DNA from: Streptomyces antarcticus
Lineage (GTDB): Bacteria > Actinomycetota > Actinomycetes > Streptomycetales > Streptomycetaceae
Length of the DNA stretch: 64,000 nt
Direction of reading: 5' to 3'
NCBI RefSeq assembly: GCF_026627255.1
Contig: NZ_JAPNLM010000003.1
Coordinates: forward strand, 248,001 to 312,000
Position numbers and translations under genes: made by a program. Below are positions 18,960 to 26,792 of the stretch, one piece after another (position 1 is the first letter of the stretch; every line of letters begins with the position of its first letter). The notes under the pieces were generated by a model. That model was not told where the DNA came from and searched no databases. It saw only the letters and a list, made by a program, of their open reading frames with translations.

Positions 18960-20008
18960 CAGGAGTCCTTCCCGTACGTGCGGGGGACGGTTGTGGACGG
19001 CGGCAGGGTGCCGTTGAAGCGGGGGTCGACGAAGTCCTTGAAGACGACCTTGCCGGGGATCAGCTTCAGCTCGGTGAAGGTGTCGGCGATCTTCTGCTCG
19101 GAGGCCACGGCCGCGTCGTCCACGGCGACCGGCACCCGGGTGCCGTTGCTGCGCTTGACCGCGTCGAAGGCGACCTCGTACGGCAGCCCGGTCTCCTTCG
19201 CCCAGACCTTCGCCCATTCCTCCGGGTGCTTGAACACCCAGTCCTGGGCGCGCTGGAGCCGTGTCAGGTAGTCGCCGATGGCCTTGCTCTTGCCCGCGTC
19301 CTCCAGGGCGGAGGGCGCCGCGACCTGGAAGCCGAGGCCGTTGACGACCCCCTCGCCGGAGGTGAGGATGCGGGCGCCGGTGCGCAGCACCTGGGAGGTG
19401 TACGGGTCCCAGACCGCCCAGGCTTCGACCGAGCCGCTGTTGAACGCGGCCAGGGCGTCGGCCGGCTGGAGGAAGTTGACCGTCACGTCGCTGGGCTTCA
19501 GGCCGGCCTGCTCCAGGGACGCGATCAGCTGGAAGTGCGCCGAACTGCCCTGTGCCACCGCGATCTTCTTGCCGCGCAGCTCCGCGGGGGACTGGAGGGC
19601 GGAGCCCTTCGGAACGAGGATCGCCTCGCCCGCCGAGGAACCGTGCGTGGCGGCCACCACGGTGATCTTCGACTTGGCGCCGGCGGCGAACACGGGCGGG
19701 GTGTTGCCCACGCCGCCGATGTCGACGGCCTTGGCGTTGACGGCCTCCAGCAGCGGCGGGCCGGAGGTGAAGGTGGACCACTTGACGGAATAGTCGAGGC
19801 CCTCCAGCTCGCCGGCGGCCCGCAGGAGCGACTCGTTGCCTCCCTTCTGGTCCCCGATGTTGAGGGTGACCTTGGCGCCGCTCTTGCCGCCGTCCGCGGC
19901 GGGCGCCGAGCCGGTGTCCGCGGCGGTGTCGCCACCGCAAGCCGTCAGGGCCAGGGACAGCGGGATCAGGGTGGCCAGCAGGGGCAGGGAAAGGGAGTGG
20001 CGTCTCAT
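18959..20008 (-). CDS. ssuA: ABC sulfonate substrate-binding lipoprotein (SsuA-like)
   Basis: Encodes 349 residues beginning with a lipoprotein signal peptide and lipobox LTAC (Cys24), so it is anchored outside the membrane. The mature part is a periplasmic-binding-protein type II fold with the sulfonate/nitrate/taurine pattern: NIGDQKGGNESLLRAAG, VDIGGVGNTPPVFAA, GKKIAVAQGSSAHFQ and VEAWAVWDPYTSQ. It captures sulfonates for the SsuBC-like transporter encoded upstream. GAGAAG precedes the ATG. It follows the ATPase gene by 96 nt. Confidence 0.9.
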   Translation of the reverse strand: MRRHSLSLPLLATLIPLSLALTACGGDTAADTGSAPAADGGKSGAKVTLNIGDQKGGNESLLRAAGELEGLDYSVKWSTFTSGPPLLEAVNAKAVDIGGVGNTPPVFAAGAKSKITVVAATHGSSAGEAILVPKGSALQSPAELRGKKIAVAQGSSAHFQLIASLEQAGLKPSDVTVNFLQPADALAAFNSGSVEAWAVWDPYTSQVLRTGARILTSGEGVVNGLGFQVAAPSALEDAGKSKAIGDYLTRLQRAQDWVFKHPEEWAKVWAKETGLPYEVAFDAVKRSNGTRVPVAVDDAAVASEQKIADTFTELKLIPGKVVFKDFVDPRFNGTLPPSTTVPRTYGKDS

Positions 20009-20104
20009 GTCGCTTCTCTTCGATCTCTCGTACGGGGCGGGGGAGCGTGGGGAAGGCGGTGATGGGTGGGGAAGGCGAGGGCGGCGCGTCCGGAGCGGGT
20101 TGGG

Positions 20105-20827
20105 TCAGACCACGCCGAGCTCGGCGAGGAGCCGGGTGCGCAGCGCGGCGAACCCCGGGTCGCCGACCTCGCGCGGGCGGTCCAGCGGGATGTGGGTGTC
20201 GTAGGAGATCCGGCCCTCGTCCATGACCAGGACGCGGTCGGCCAGCAGGACGGCCTCGTCGACGTCGTGCGTGACCAGCAGCACCGCGCAGCCGCGCCGC
20301 TGCCACAGCTGGGCCACCAGCTGCTGGGCCTTGATCCGGGTCAGTGCGTCGAGGGCGCCGAACGGCTCGTCCAGGAGCAGCAGATCGGGCTCGCGGACCA
20401 GCGCCCGGGCCAGCGAAGCGCGTTGGGCCTCGCCGCCGGAGAGGGTCTTGGGCCAGGCGTCCGTACGGTGCTCCAGTCCGACCTCGGCCAGGGCCTGTTC
20501 GGCGCGCTCGCGGTCGGGGCGTCCCGGGAGCCCCAGGAGCACGTTGCGCCAGACCCGCTTCCACGGCATCAGCCGCGGCGCCTGGAAGGCCACCGCGCGG
20601 CGCTCCGGCACCAGGACCTCGCCCTCGATCTCGCGGTCCAGGCCGGCGAGGATGCGCAGCAGGGTCGACTTCCCGCATCCGCTGCGGCCCAGCAGGACGG
20701 TGAACTCCCCTGCCCGCAGGGTTAGGTCGAGGGAGTCGATGACGGCACGGCCGCCGAAGGACCGGGTCAGCCCGGCCACCCGTACGGCGGTGGTGGCGGC
20801 TACTGCCCCGTGAAGGTCGGTCGCCAT
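20105..20827 (-). CDS. ssuB: ABC sulfonate importer ATPase (SsuB-like)
   Basis: Encodes 240 residues of an ABC ATPase with Walker A LLGRSGCGKST, signature TLSGGEAQRASLARAL, Walker B LLLLDEPFGALD and switch His in THDVDEA. The size and the MPWKRVWRNVLLG Q-loop neighbourhood match the nitrate/sulfonate/taurine importer family. The ATG at 20827 lies inside the end of the permease gene, a 28-nt overlap that indicates translational coupling. Confidence 0.9.
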   Translation of the reverse strand: MATDLHGAVAATTAVRVAGLTRSFGGRAVIDSLDLTLRAGEFTVLLGRSGCGKSTLLRILAGLDREIEGEVLVPERRAVAFQAPRLMPWKRVWRNVLLGLPGRPDRERAEQALAEVGLEHRTDAWPKTLSGGEAQRASLARALVREPDLLLLDEPFGALDALTRIKAQQLVAQLWQRRGCAVLLVTHDVDEAVLLADRVLVMDEGRISYDTHIPLDRPREVGDPGFAALRTRLLAELGVV

Positions 20828-21672
20828 TGCAGCAGCAGCCTTTCGAGAGTGCGGACGACGAGGTCGGCGGTGAGGCCGAGGAAGGCGTACACGACGAGGC
20901 AGACGACGATCACGTCGGTGCGGAAGAACTCGCGGGCCTGGTTCATCAGGAAGCCGATGCCGGCGTCGGCGTTGATGGACTCGCCGAAGACGAGGGCCAG
21001 CCAGGCGGTGGCGAGCGAATACCGCAGGCCGGTCATGAACCCGGGCAGCGCGCCCGGCAGTACCACGTGCCGTACCAGACTCCATCGGCCGAGGCCCAAC
21101 GCCCCGCCCGCCTTCATCAGTTGCTCGTCCACCCCGCGGATCCCGGCGTACACGTTCAGGTAGAGGTGGAAGGCGGTGCCGAGTGCGATGAGGGCGACCT
21201 TCGGTGCCTCGCCGATGCCCATCCAGATGATGAACAGCGGGATGAGGCCGACCCACGGCACCGTGCGCAGCATCTGCACGCTGGCGTCGATCAGGTCCTC
21301 GCCGAGCCGCGACAGCCCGGACAGCAGGGCGAGCGCGGTGCCGGCCGTCCCGCCGATCACCAGGCCGATCGCGACGCGCTGCAGGGACACGGCCATCGCC
21401 CCGGGCAGCGTTCCGTCCTCGATCAGGTCCGCCGCGGCGGACGCGATGGTCGACGGCGGCGCGAGCGTGTCGACGGGCAGCCACCCCAGGCTGCTGGCCA
21501 GCTGCCACAGGCCGAGGAGCAGCAGGGGGCCGGCGGTCCGGCGGGTCCAGCGGGGGACGGAGCGCCGTCGTGCCGATGCCGGTACGACGGCCACGAGGGC
21601 CGGGGAGGGAGACGGAGCGGACGCTGTTTTAGCGGATATGTCGGGCGGCGCGTGGTCGAGGTCGATGCTCAT
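20800..21672 (-). CDS. ssuC: ABC sulfonate importer permease (SsuC-like)
   Basis: Encodes 290 residues with about six transmembrane helices and the EAA-loop of the importer permease family (about AGGALGLGRWSLVRHVVLPGA). The hydrophilic ~50-residue N-terminus is Ser/Pro/Ala-rich. ATG 21672 follows GTGGAG. It is the first structural gene after the Cys leader peptide, 198 nt downstream of the leader stop, and the intervening sequence probably holds attenuator structures. Confidence 0.9.
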   Translation of the reverse strand: MSIDLDHAPPDISAKTASAPSPSPALVAVVPASARRRSVPRWTRRTAGPLLLLGLWQLASSLGWLPVDTLAPPSTIASAAADLIEDGTLPGAMAVSLQRVAIGLVIGGTAGTALALLSGLSRLGEDLIDASVQMLRTVPWVGLIPLFIIWMGIGEAPKVALIALGTAFHLYLNVYAGIRGVDEQLMKAGGALGLGRWSLVRHVVLPGALPGFMTGLRYSLATAWLALVFGESINADAGIGFLMNQAREFFRTDVIVVCLVVYAFLGLTADLVVRTLERLLLQWRPTFTGQ

Positions 21673-21830
21673 GGCGGCTCCACGGAAGGGTGAGGCGGGG
21701 AGGCGGGGAACGCGCGCCTGGCCGGCCCCGTACCGGTGCGGCGGAACGGGTGCGGGTCCACAGGACCGGGCCACCGGGCCGGATCACCGGGCAGGATCAG
21801 CGGGCCGGGCAGCTCAGGGCGCGCGGAAGC

Positions 21831-21847
21831 CGAGCGCGGAGCGCTCG
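21831..21847 (-). promoter_or_regulatory. Hairpin between leader peptide and ssuC
   Basis: CGAGCGC and GCGCTCG form a perfect 7-bp stem around a 3-nt loop, 23 nt after the leader stop codon. In a leader-peptide-controlled operon this could be an attenuator or anti-attenuator stem, but there is no U tract and other GC-rich stems are possible in the same stretch. Confidence 0.4.
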
Positions 21848-21870
21848 TGACACGTCAGGGAACGAGGGCG

Positions 21871-21954
21871 TCAGCAGCCGCGGCGACACGCGGCGGAGGC
21901 CACCCGCAGCAGGTCGATGTGACCGCGCGTGATGAGCATGGCTGAACGCAACAT
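21871..21954 (-). CDS. 27-aa putative cysteine-sensing leader peptide
   Basis: A 28-codon reading frame encodes a 27-residue peptide containing the hallmark core GHIDLLRVASAACRR of Streptomyces putative leader peptides upstream of sulfur-assimilation operons, and ends CRRGC. The Cys codons near the stop (residues 23 and 27) are the likely sensors: ribosome stalling when Cys-tRNA is scarce would change downstream RNA folding. A well-formed promoter ends 7 nt before the ATG, so the peptide is probably translated from a leaderless mRNA. It precedes the ssuC-type gene on the same strand. An in-frame ATG at 21939 is an alternative start. Confidence 0.85.
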   Translation of the reverse strand: MLRSAMLITRGHIDLLRVASAACRRGC

Positions 21955-21961
21955 GCGGCGA

Positions 21962-21991
21962 AACCTAGCCAGATGGCCGGGGGCGGGTCAA
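21962..21991 (-). promoter_or_regulatory. Promoter of the sulfonate operon leader
   Basis: On the minus strand TTGACC (21991-21986) and TAGGTT (21967-21962) are separated by 18 nt. The -10 box ends 7 nt before the leader ATG at 21954, which puts transcription start at or very near the first codon. This is the best sigma-70-type (HrdB) promoter I can see in the window. Confidence 0.75.
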
Positions 21992-22110
21992 TGATGTCTC
22001 GCCCTCTGGACGTCGCGTCTCCGATATTGGGACACGTGGCGGCGGATGCCGCCCTTCGGGCCCCGCCGACGGGCCGTACGAAGCCCCGGCGGACCCCGCG
22101 CCGGTGGCCC

Positions 22111-22155
22111 CGCCCGCGCCTGACCCGCCCGCGCCTGACCCGCCCGCGCCGGACA
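22111..22155. repeat. Three tandem 15-mers
   Basis: CGCCCGCGCCTGACC occurs twice in perfect tandem (22111-22140), and a third diverged copy follows to 22155. They lie in the 325-nt gap between the sulfonate leader promoter and the end of the Cys-rich protein gene. No gene is evident in this gap. Confidence 0.75.
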
Positions 22156-22222
22156 CGCCGACGGCCCGGCAGCACCTCGACCGCGCCGGAGCGTTCCGGG
22201 CGGGAGCGTGCTGCCGGGCCGG

Positions 22223-22243
22223 GGCCCCTGCCCGGCAGGGGCC
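22223..22243 (-). terminator. Hairpin terminator after the Cys-rich protein gene
   Basis: GGCCCCTG, a 5-nt loop and CAGGGGCC form a perfect 8-bp GC stem 36 nt downstream of the minus-strand stop at 22280. It probably ends the small-secreted-protein/Cys-rich-protein transcript. Confidence 0.6.
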
Positions 22244-22265
22244 TGACGGGCAGGGGCCTGACGGG
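22236..22265. repeat. Tandem duplicate of a 15-mer
   Basis: CAGGGGCCTGACGGG is repeated twice in tandem. The first copy supplies one arm of the terminator hairpin; the second could form an alternative stem with the same partner arm. Confidence 0.7.
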
Positions 22266-22279
22266 CGTCGGCGCGCCGG

Positions 22280-22768
22280 TCAGGCGGAGGCGGCGATCCA
22301 GGAGGCGAGTTGCTCCGGGGTGGTGGACGGGTCGGCGACCAGGGTGGCCAGCTCGTCCTCCTGGAAGGTGGCCGTGGTGACGGCCGGGCAGCGGTGGCAG
22401 GCGTCGACGCCCGTCTGCTGCCACCACTGGCAGCGGGAGCGCAGGTGGCACCGTGGGACCGCGCGGGCGTCGGCCGCCGCCGGAGGCGGCAGGGTCAGCA
22501 CCCGTTCCACCAGGGTGCAGTCGTTCCCCCGCCGGTTCGCGCAGCCGGTGACGCAGTGCGAGGCGAACCGCAGGACGCGGGTCGGCTCGATCCCCTCCGG
22601 CACGGCGCCGAGCACCTCGGACGCCGGGACCGGGTCGGCGAGGTACGTCACCCGTCCGTCGGCGCCCGAGCGGACGCCGAGGACGACCGACTCGGGGGCC
22701 CGGGCGTCGCCGCTCGGACACCAGGTCGCCGGAGCGGCTGCTGACTGGTCGGTTCCCACGGTGCTCAC
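22280..22768 (-). CDS. Cysteine-rich conserved hypothetical protein
   Basis: Encodes 162 residues, not recognised. The C-terminal two thirds holds a striking Cys pattern: C-x3-C-x6-C (CVTGCANRRGNDC), then PRCHLRSRCQWW and DACHRCP, enough for a zinc site or Fe-S cluster. The start is a GTG with GGGACGG in front, 8 nt after the stop of the small secreted protein gene, so the two form an operon. No signal peptide or membrane helix is apparent. Confidence 0.75.
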   Translation of the reverse strand: MSTVGTDQSAAAPATWCPSGDARAPESVVLGVRSGADGRVTYLADPVPASEVLGAVPEGIEPTRVLRFASHCVTGCANRRGNDCTLVERVLTLPPPAAADARAVPRCHLRSRCQWWQQTGVDACHRCPAVTTATFQEDELATLVADPSTTPEQLASWIAASA

Positions 22769-22776
22769 CCGTCCCG

Positions 22777-23028
22777 TCAGCCGTCGATCGCGGCGGTCGA
22801 CTCGTCCAGCGCACGGCCGACGGGCCCGCCGATGGTGCCCTGGAGGCCGAGCGCCTGCTCCTGCTCCACCGCCTGCGCGAGGTTCTCGTGCAGCTGCTGT
22901 ACGGAGGTGATGCGGGTGGACTGGCTCGGGGCCGTGTCGGCCGCGTTCGCCGCGCCCACCGCCGTGATCGCGATGCCCGCCGCGATCACGGCCGCGGCGC
23001 CGCCGGCCTTGAGCTTGTTCTTCTTCAT
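22777..23028 (-). CDS. Small secreted protein (83 aa)
   Basis: Encodes 83 residues starting with a classic Sec signal: MKKNKLK, a hydrophobic core and a cleavage site near ANAAD (about residue 30). The mature peptide is about 53 residues, polar, with a predicted helix (QQLHENLAQAVEQEQALG) and no Cys. GGGAG lies just upstream of ATG 23028. Function is unknown. It is the first gene of a pair with the Cys-rich protein gene 8 nt downstream. Confidence 0.8.
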   Translation of the reverse strand: MKKNKLKAGGAAAVIAAGIAITAVGAANAADTAPSQSTRITSVQQLHENLAQAVEQEQALGLQGTIGGPVGRALDESTAAIDG

Positions 23029-23174
23029 GGGGCTTCTCCCGGTGTGGGCGGCGGAGGGTCCGCCGCGGTCCTGTAGCGGAACGAACGTAGGCCGGGGAAA
23101 CGGCCCGGAGCGGCAGTTCCCGGCGGCAGTTGGGGAGGCGCGGTGCGGGACGGGAGCGAGTTCGACGGCACTCC

Positions 23175-24539
23175 CTAAGGCCGGGCGGCGCGCAGGATGG
23201 CCGGGACCGGACCCGCCGGCTGGAGGGTGAGGCCGGGGAACACCCCGGTCCGCCGGGCCCCGGTGTCCAGGTGGAACCGCTGCCCGAGCACGGCCAGCAC
23301 GAGCGCCGCCTCCACCAGCGCGAACCGCGCCCCCAGGCAGGCCCGGGGGCCGCCGCCGAACGGGAACCAGGCGTGCTCCGGCACCGGATCGGGGGCGTCC
23401 GCGTCCCACCGCTCGGGGCGGAAGGCCTCCGGCCGCGGGAACCACCGCTCGTCCCGGTGCACCGACCAGGGGCTGGTCCACACCGAGGTGCCGACGGGCA
23501 CCGCCCGCCCGCCGATGGAGGCCCCCTCCGCGGCCACCGCCGAGATCAGCCAGATCGGCGGGTAGATCCGCAGGGCCTCCTTGACCACCTGTTGGGTCCA
23601 CGTCAGCCGCGGGTAGTCCTCGTACGTCGGCAGCCGCCCGCCGAGCACCCGGTCCAGCTCCTCGGTCAGCCTGGCCCGCGCCCCGGGCGCCCCGGACAGC
23701 AGCTGCCAGGCCCAGGTCAGGGTGGTCGACGTGGTTTCGTGGCCGCCGATGTAGAGCGTGATGGACTCGTCCCGCAGTTCCTGGCGGGACAGCGGGCCGC
23801 CCTGTTCGTCGCGGGCCGCGAGCAGCCGGCTCAGCAGGTCGTCCCGCTCGGCCCCCGCCGCGGACGCGTTCTCGTGCTCCCGTATGACGTGCTCGATCTC
23901 CCGGTCGAGGACCGCCACCGCGGCCCGCATCCGGCGCCGCCCCGGGGTTCGCACCCACGGCGGCAGGAACAGCGTGATCCCGCGGAACTCGGTCCCCAGC
24001 TCCCGCTGCGCCGTGGCCATGGCCGCGCTGATGGGCGCCTCGCGGCCGGCGGCGTCGCTCCCGAACAGGGTGCGGACCGCGATGCGCTGGGTGAGACCGG
24101 CCATCTCCCGGTGCACGTCGATGCGGTCGCCCTCGCGCCAGCCGCCGGCCAGTGCGTCCGCGCACTCCACCATGGCGGTGGCGTACGAGCGGACCTGGCG
24201 CGGCCGTACGGCGGGCTGGACCAGCGCCCGCTTGCGCCGCCAGTCGTCGCCGGTGGCGACGACCACGCCGTTGCCGAGCAAGTGCCGGAAGGCCCAGCCC
24301 AGTTCGGTCGGCTTGAAGGTGGACTCGACGGCGCCGAGCAGCTCACCGGCGTGCTCGGGCCGGGAGACCAGCACGTTGCGGTGGGGGCCGAGCGACCACG
24401 GCACCCAGTCGCCGTAGTCGTCGCGGAGGGACTCGAAGAAGGCCAGCGGGTCGCGGGCGAAGGCGGGGAGATTGCCGAGGAGGGGCCACCGGCGCGGTCC
24501 GCGCTCGGTGCCCGGGGGTGGCAGCAGGGTGGCGGTCAC
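23175..24539 (-). CDS. Cytochrome P450
   Basis: Encodes about 454 residues with the P450 I-helix motif GGHETTS, the K-helix EALR and the heme loop FPFGGGPRACLG (axial Cys). The N-terminal pattern PPPGTERGPRRWPLLGNLPAFARDP and overall length resemble the CYP102/CYP4-like class of bacterial P450s rather than the shorter natural-product type, suggesting fatty-acid or terpenoid-like substrates; this is inference. GTG 24539 gives the usual start; GTG 24572 would add 11 residues. No ferredoxin is adjacent. It ends 146 nt before the secreted protein gene on the same strand. Confidence 0.9.
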   Translation of the reverse strand: MTATLLPPPGTERGPRRWPLLGNLPAFARDPLAFFESLRDDYGDWVPWSLGPHRNVLVSRPEHAGELLGAVESTFKPTELGWAFRHLLGNGVVVATGDDWRRKRALVQPAVRPRQVRSYATAMVECADALAGGWREGDRIDVHREMAGLTQRIAVRTLFGSDAAGREAPISAAMATAQRELGTEFRGITLFLPPWVRTPGRRRMRAAVAVLDREIEHVIREHENASAAGAERDDLLSRLLAARDEQGGPLSRQELRDESITLYIGGHETTSTTLTWAWQLLSGAPGARARLTEELDRVLGGRLPTYEDYPRLTWTQQVVKEALRIYPPIWLISAVAAEGASIGGRAVPVGTSVWTSPWSVHRDERWFPRPEAFRPERWDADAPDPVPEHAWFPFGGGPRACLGARFALVEAALVLAVLGQRFHLDTGARRTGVFPGLTLQPAGPVPAILRAARP

Positions 24540-24686
24540 CGGGGCATGGTGGCAGCGGACCGCGCGGGACACCAGGGAAAGCGCGGCGCCGTTGCGGCGC
24601 CGGGCACGCTAACGGCCGCGGCCCCGGGCATTGCGTCGCCCGGCGGGCCGAACGGCCGTCGCTCCGGCCGCCGCCCCGGCCGCCGT

Positions 24687-25364
24687 TCAGGCGGTCCGGT
24701 GTGCCGTCAGCCAGTCGTGCGCGGCCTCCGCGCTGAACTCCCGCTGCCCGCCGGGGAAGAGCAGGCCCGCGCCGGCGAACGCCGGGTCGTGCGCGGTCTG
24801 CGCCACGTACGGGACGGCCACGCACGCCATACCGGCCGCCCGCGCGGCCAGCGCGCCCGGCGCCGCGTCCTCGACGACCACGCAGTCGGCCGGTTCGGCG
24901 CCGAGCCGGCGGGCCGCCTCCAGGAACACGTCCGGCGCCGGCTTGCCGTGCGCCACCTCCTCCGCGGAGACCACCGTGGTCAGCAGTGCGTCCAGGCCGG
25001 TGCCGGCCAGCACGGCGTCGATCGCCTCCAGGGAGGAGCCGGAGGCCACCGCCATCGGCACGCCGGCGGCGTGCAGCCGCTCCACGAACGCGCGCATCTC
25101 GGGGAAGGCCTCGGTCTCGGTGCGGGCCAGCTCCAGGTAGAGGGCGTTCTGCTCGGCGAGCAGTTCCTCCACCGGCGCCTCGATCGCGTACCGGTCCCTG
25201 AGGATCTCCAGCGTCTCCAGGGTTCCGATGCCGATGAAGCGGGCGTGCTGCTCCCACGTGAAGTCGGGGACCCCGTGCCGGGCCAGCGTGCGGCGCCCGG
25301 ACTCGTAGTAGTTCGGCTCACTGTCCACGAGGGTGCCGTCGAGATCGAATATGACGGAAATCAT
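24687..25364 (-). CDS. HAD-superfamily phosphatase (beta-phosphoglucomutase/DOG-like)
   Basis: Encodes 225 residues with HAD motif I FDLDGTLVDSE (nucleophile Asp7), motif II AVASGSS, motif III Lys in HGKPAPDVF and motif IV VVEDAAPG. It belongs to the group that dephosphorylates small sugar phosphates or interconverts them; the exact substrate is not evident. ATG 25364 lies 45 nt downstream of the Lrp-family gene, so they may be co-transcribed. Confidence 0.9.
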   Translation of the reverse strand: MISVIFDLDGTLVDSEPNYYESGRRTLARHGVPDFTWEQHARFIGIGTLETLEILRDRYAIEAPVEELLAEQNALYLELARTETEAFPEMRAFVERLHAAGVPMAVASGSSLEAIDAVLAGTGLDALLTTVVSAEEVAHGKPAPDVFLEAARRLGAEPADCVVVEDAAPGALAARAAGMACVAVPYVAQTAHDPAFAGAGLLFPGGQREFSAEAAHDWLTAHRTA

Positions 25365-25409
25365 CCGCTGCGCCCGTCCTGCCGGTCGTGTCCTGTCTAG
25401 ACCATTCTG

Positions 25410-25889
25410 TCAGGTCTTGCGTGCGGCCCGTCCCACGGACTCGACCAGCGGCAGCAGCCGGTGCGCGACCCGCTCGCGCAGGGCCACCTCGGTCCGGGTG
25501 CGCACCACGCCGGGCAGCTGGATCAGCCGCTGGATCACGTCCTCCAGGTGCGCGTTGTCCCGGGCCGCGACGCGCGTCAGCAGGTCCCCGCCGCCGGTGA
25601 TGGAGAAGGCCTCGATGATCTCCGGGACGGCGGAGAGGGCGTCGCCCACGTCGTCCAGGTGTCCCTGGGTGACCTCGATGTGCACGAAGGCCAGCACCGG
25701 GTGCCCGAGCGCGGCGGGGGACAGTGAGGGGCCGGTCCCGGTGATCACCCCGGTCCGCTCCAGCCGGTCCAGCCGGGCCTGGAGGGTGCCGCGCGCCACC
25801 CCGAGGAGCCGGGCGTACTCGCGGACGCTGGTGCGCGGCTGCTCGATCAGCAGGCGCAGGATTCTGGTGTCGAGCTCGTCCACCGCCAT
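25410..25889 (-). CDS. Lrp/AsnC family transcriptional regulator
   Basis: Encodes 159 residues: an N-terminal helix-turn-helix (LDTRILRLLIEQPRTSVREYARLLGV... region, residues ~5-50) and a C-terminal RAM ligand-binding domain (ITGGGDLLTRVAARDNAHLEDVIQRL). Such proteins respond to amino acids or related metabolites and usually regulate themselves and neighbours. There is no Shine-Dalgarno before ATG 25889, but TACAGT (25901-25896, minus) ends 6 nt upstream, so the mRNA may be leaderless. HAD and P450 genes follow on the same strand. Confidence 0.9.
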   Translation of the reverse strand: MAVDELDTRILRLLIEQPRTSVREYARLLGVARGTLQARLDRLERTGVITGTGPSLSPAALGHPVLAFVHIEVTQGHLDDVGDALSAVPEIIEAFSITGGGDLLTRVAARDNAHLEDVIQRLIQLPGVVRTRTEVALRERVAHRLLPLVESVGRAARKT

Positions 25890-25991
25890 GCCGTGACTGT
25901 ACCAATGGCCCACTCCGCCGCGCTCCGGGCCGCGGTCCGGCCCGTCCCGGCGGCGGAGTGCCCCGCCCCGTCCCCCCAAGGCCCCGCCCCG

Positions 25992-26792
25992 TCAGTCGGA
26001 GCGTGTCCGGCCGCCGCGCGGCGGCCGCGGGAAGAAGCCGCTCGTCCGCTCCCGGTACGCGGCGTACCCGGGGCGGTCCGCCATGTGCCGCTCCAGCAGC
26101 CGCTTCCCGCTGCCCGCGGTCAGCAGGTACGACATGACCAGCGGAGCCACTACCGAGACCGCCGCCGCCCCCACCGAACCGGCGGCGACCAGGTAGATGC
26201 CCCACCACACGCAGAAGTCGCCGAAGTAGTTCGGGTGCCGGGTCCAGGACCACAGGCCCCGGTCCATGATCCGCCCCCGGTGCGCGGGATCGGCCTTGAA
26301 CCGGGCCAGCTGGTGGTCGCCCACCGCCTCGAAGACGAGCCCGGTCAGCCACAGCAGGGCGCCCGCGAGCGCGAGCCAGCCGAGCCGGCCGGTCGCGTAC
26401 GACCCCGCCTGCACCGGCAGCGACACCAGCCACACCAGGGCGGCCTGGAGGAGGTAGACCATGCGCAGCGCGTACAGGTTCCGGCTGCCCGGAGCCTTCG
26501 AGAGCATCCGCTCGTACCGCGGGTCCTCGCCGTGCCCGCGGCCGCGCCACGCGATGTGGCCCGCCAGTCGCAGCCCCCACACCGCCGTGAGCACGGCCAG
26601 CAGCAGCGCCCGCGCGCCGCCGTCGGACATCCCGTACGTCGCCGCGGCCACCGCGGCGAAGGCGAGGCCCCACGCCACGTCCACGACGCGGTGCATCCGC
26701 TTGCGCACGCCGACCGCGAAGGCGGCGAGCAGGACGGCGAGGGCGACCGCCGCCGAGACCGCCAGGTTGACAGTGAAACCGGACCAGTTCAC
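25992..26792 (-). CDS. DUF1295 membrane protein (steroid 5-alpha-reductase/isoprenylcysteine methyltransferase-like)
   Basis: Encodes 266 residues with about six to seven hydrophobic helices and the family C-terminal signature GLWSWTRHPNYFGDFCVWWG and PGYAAYRERTSGFFP. Proteins of this family reduce or methylate lipid substrates in the membrane. The GTG start overlaps the stop of the upstream methyltransferase gene by 4 bp, making this the last gene of the four-gene lipid module. Confidence 0.9.
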   Translation of the reverse strand: MNWSGFTVNLAVSAAVALAVLLAAFAVGVRKRMHRVVDVAWGLAFAAVAAATYGMSDGGARALLLAVLTAVWGLRLAGHIAWRGRGHGEDPRYERMLSKAPGSRNLYALRMVYLLQAALVWLVSLPVQAGSYATGRLGWLALAGALLWLTGLVFEAVGDHQLARFKADPAHRGRIMDRGLWSWTRHPNYFGDFCVWWGIYLVAAGSVGAAAVSVVAPLVMSYLLTAGSGKRLLERHMADRPGYAAYRERTSGFFPRPPRGGRTRSD

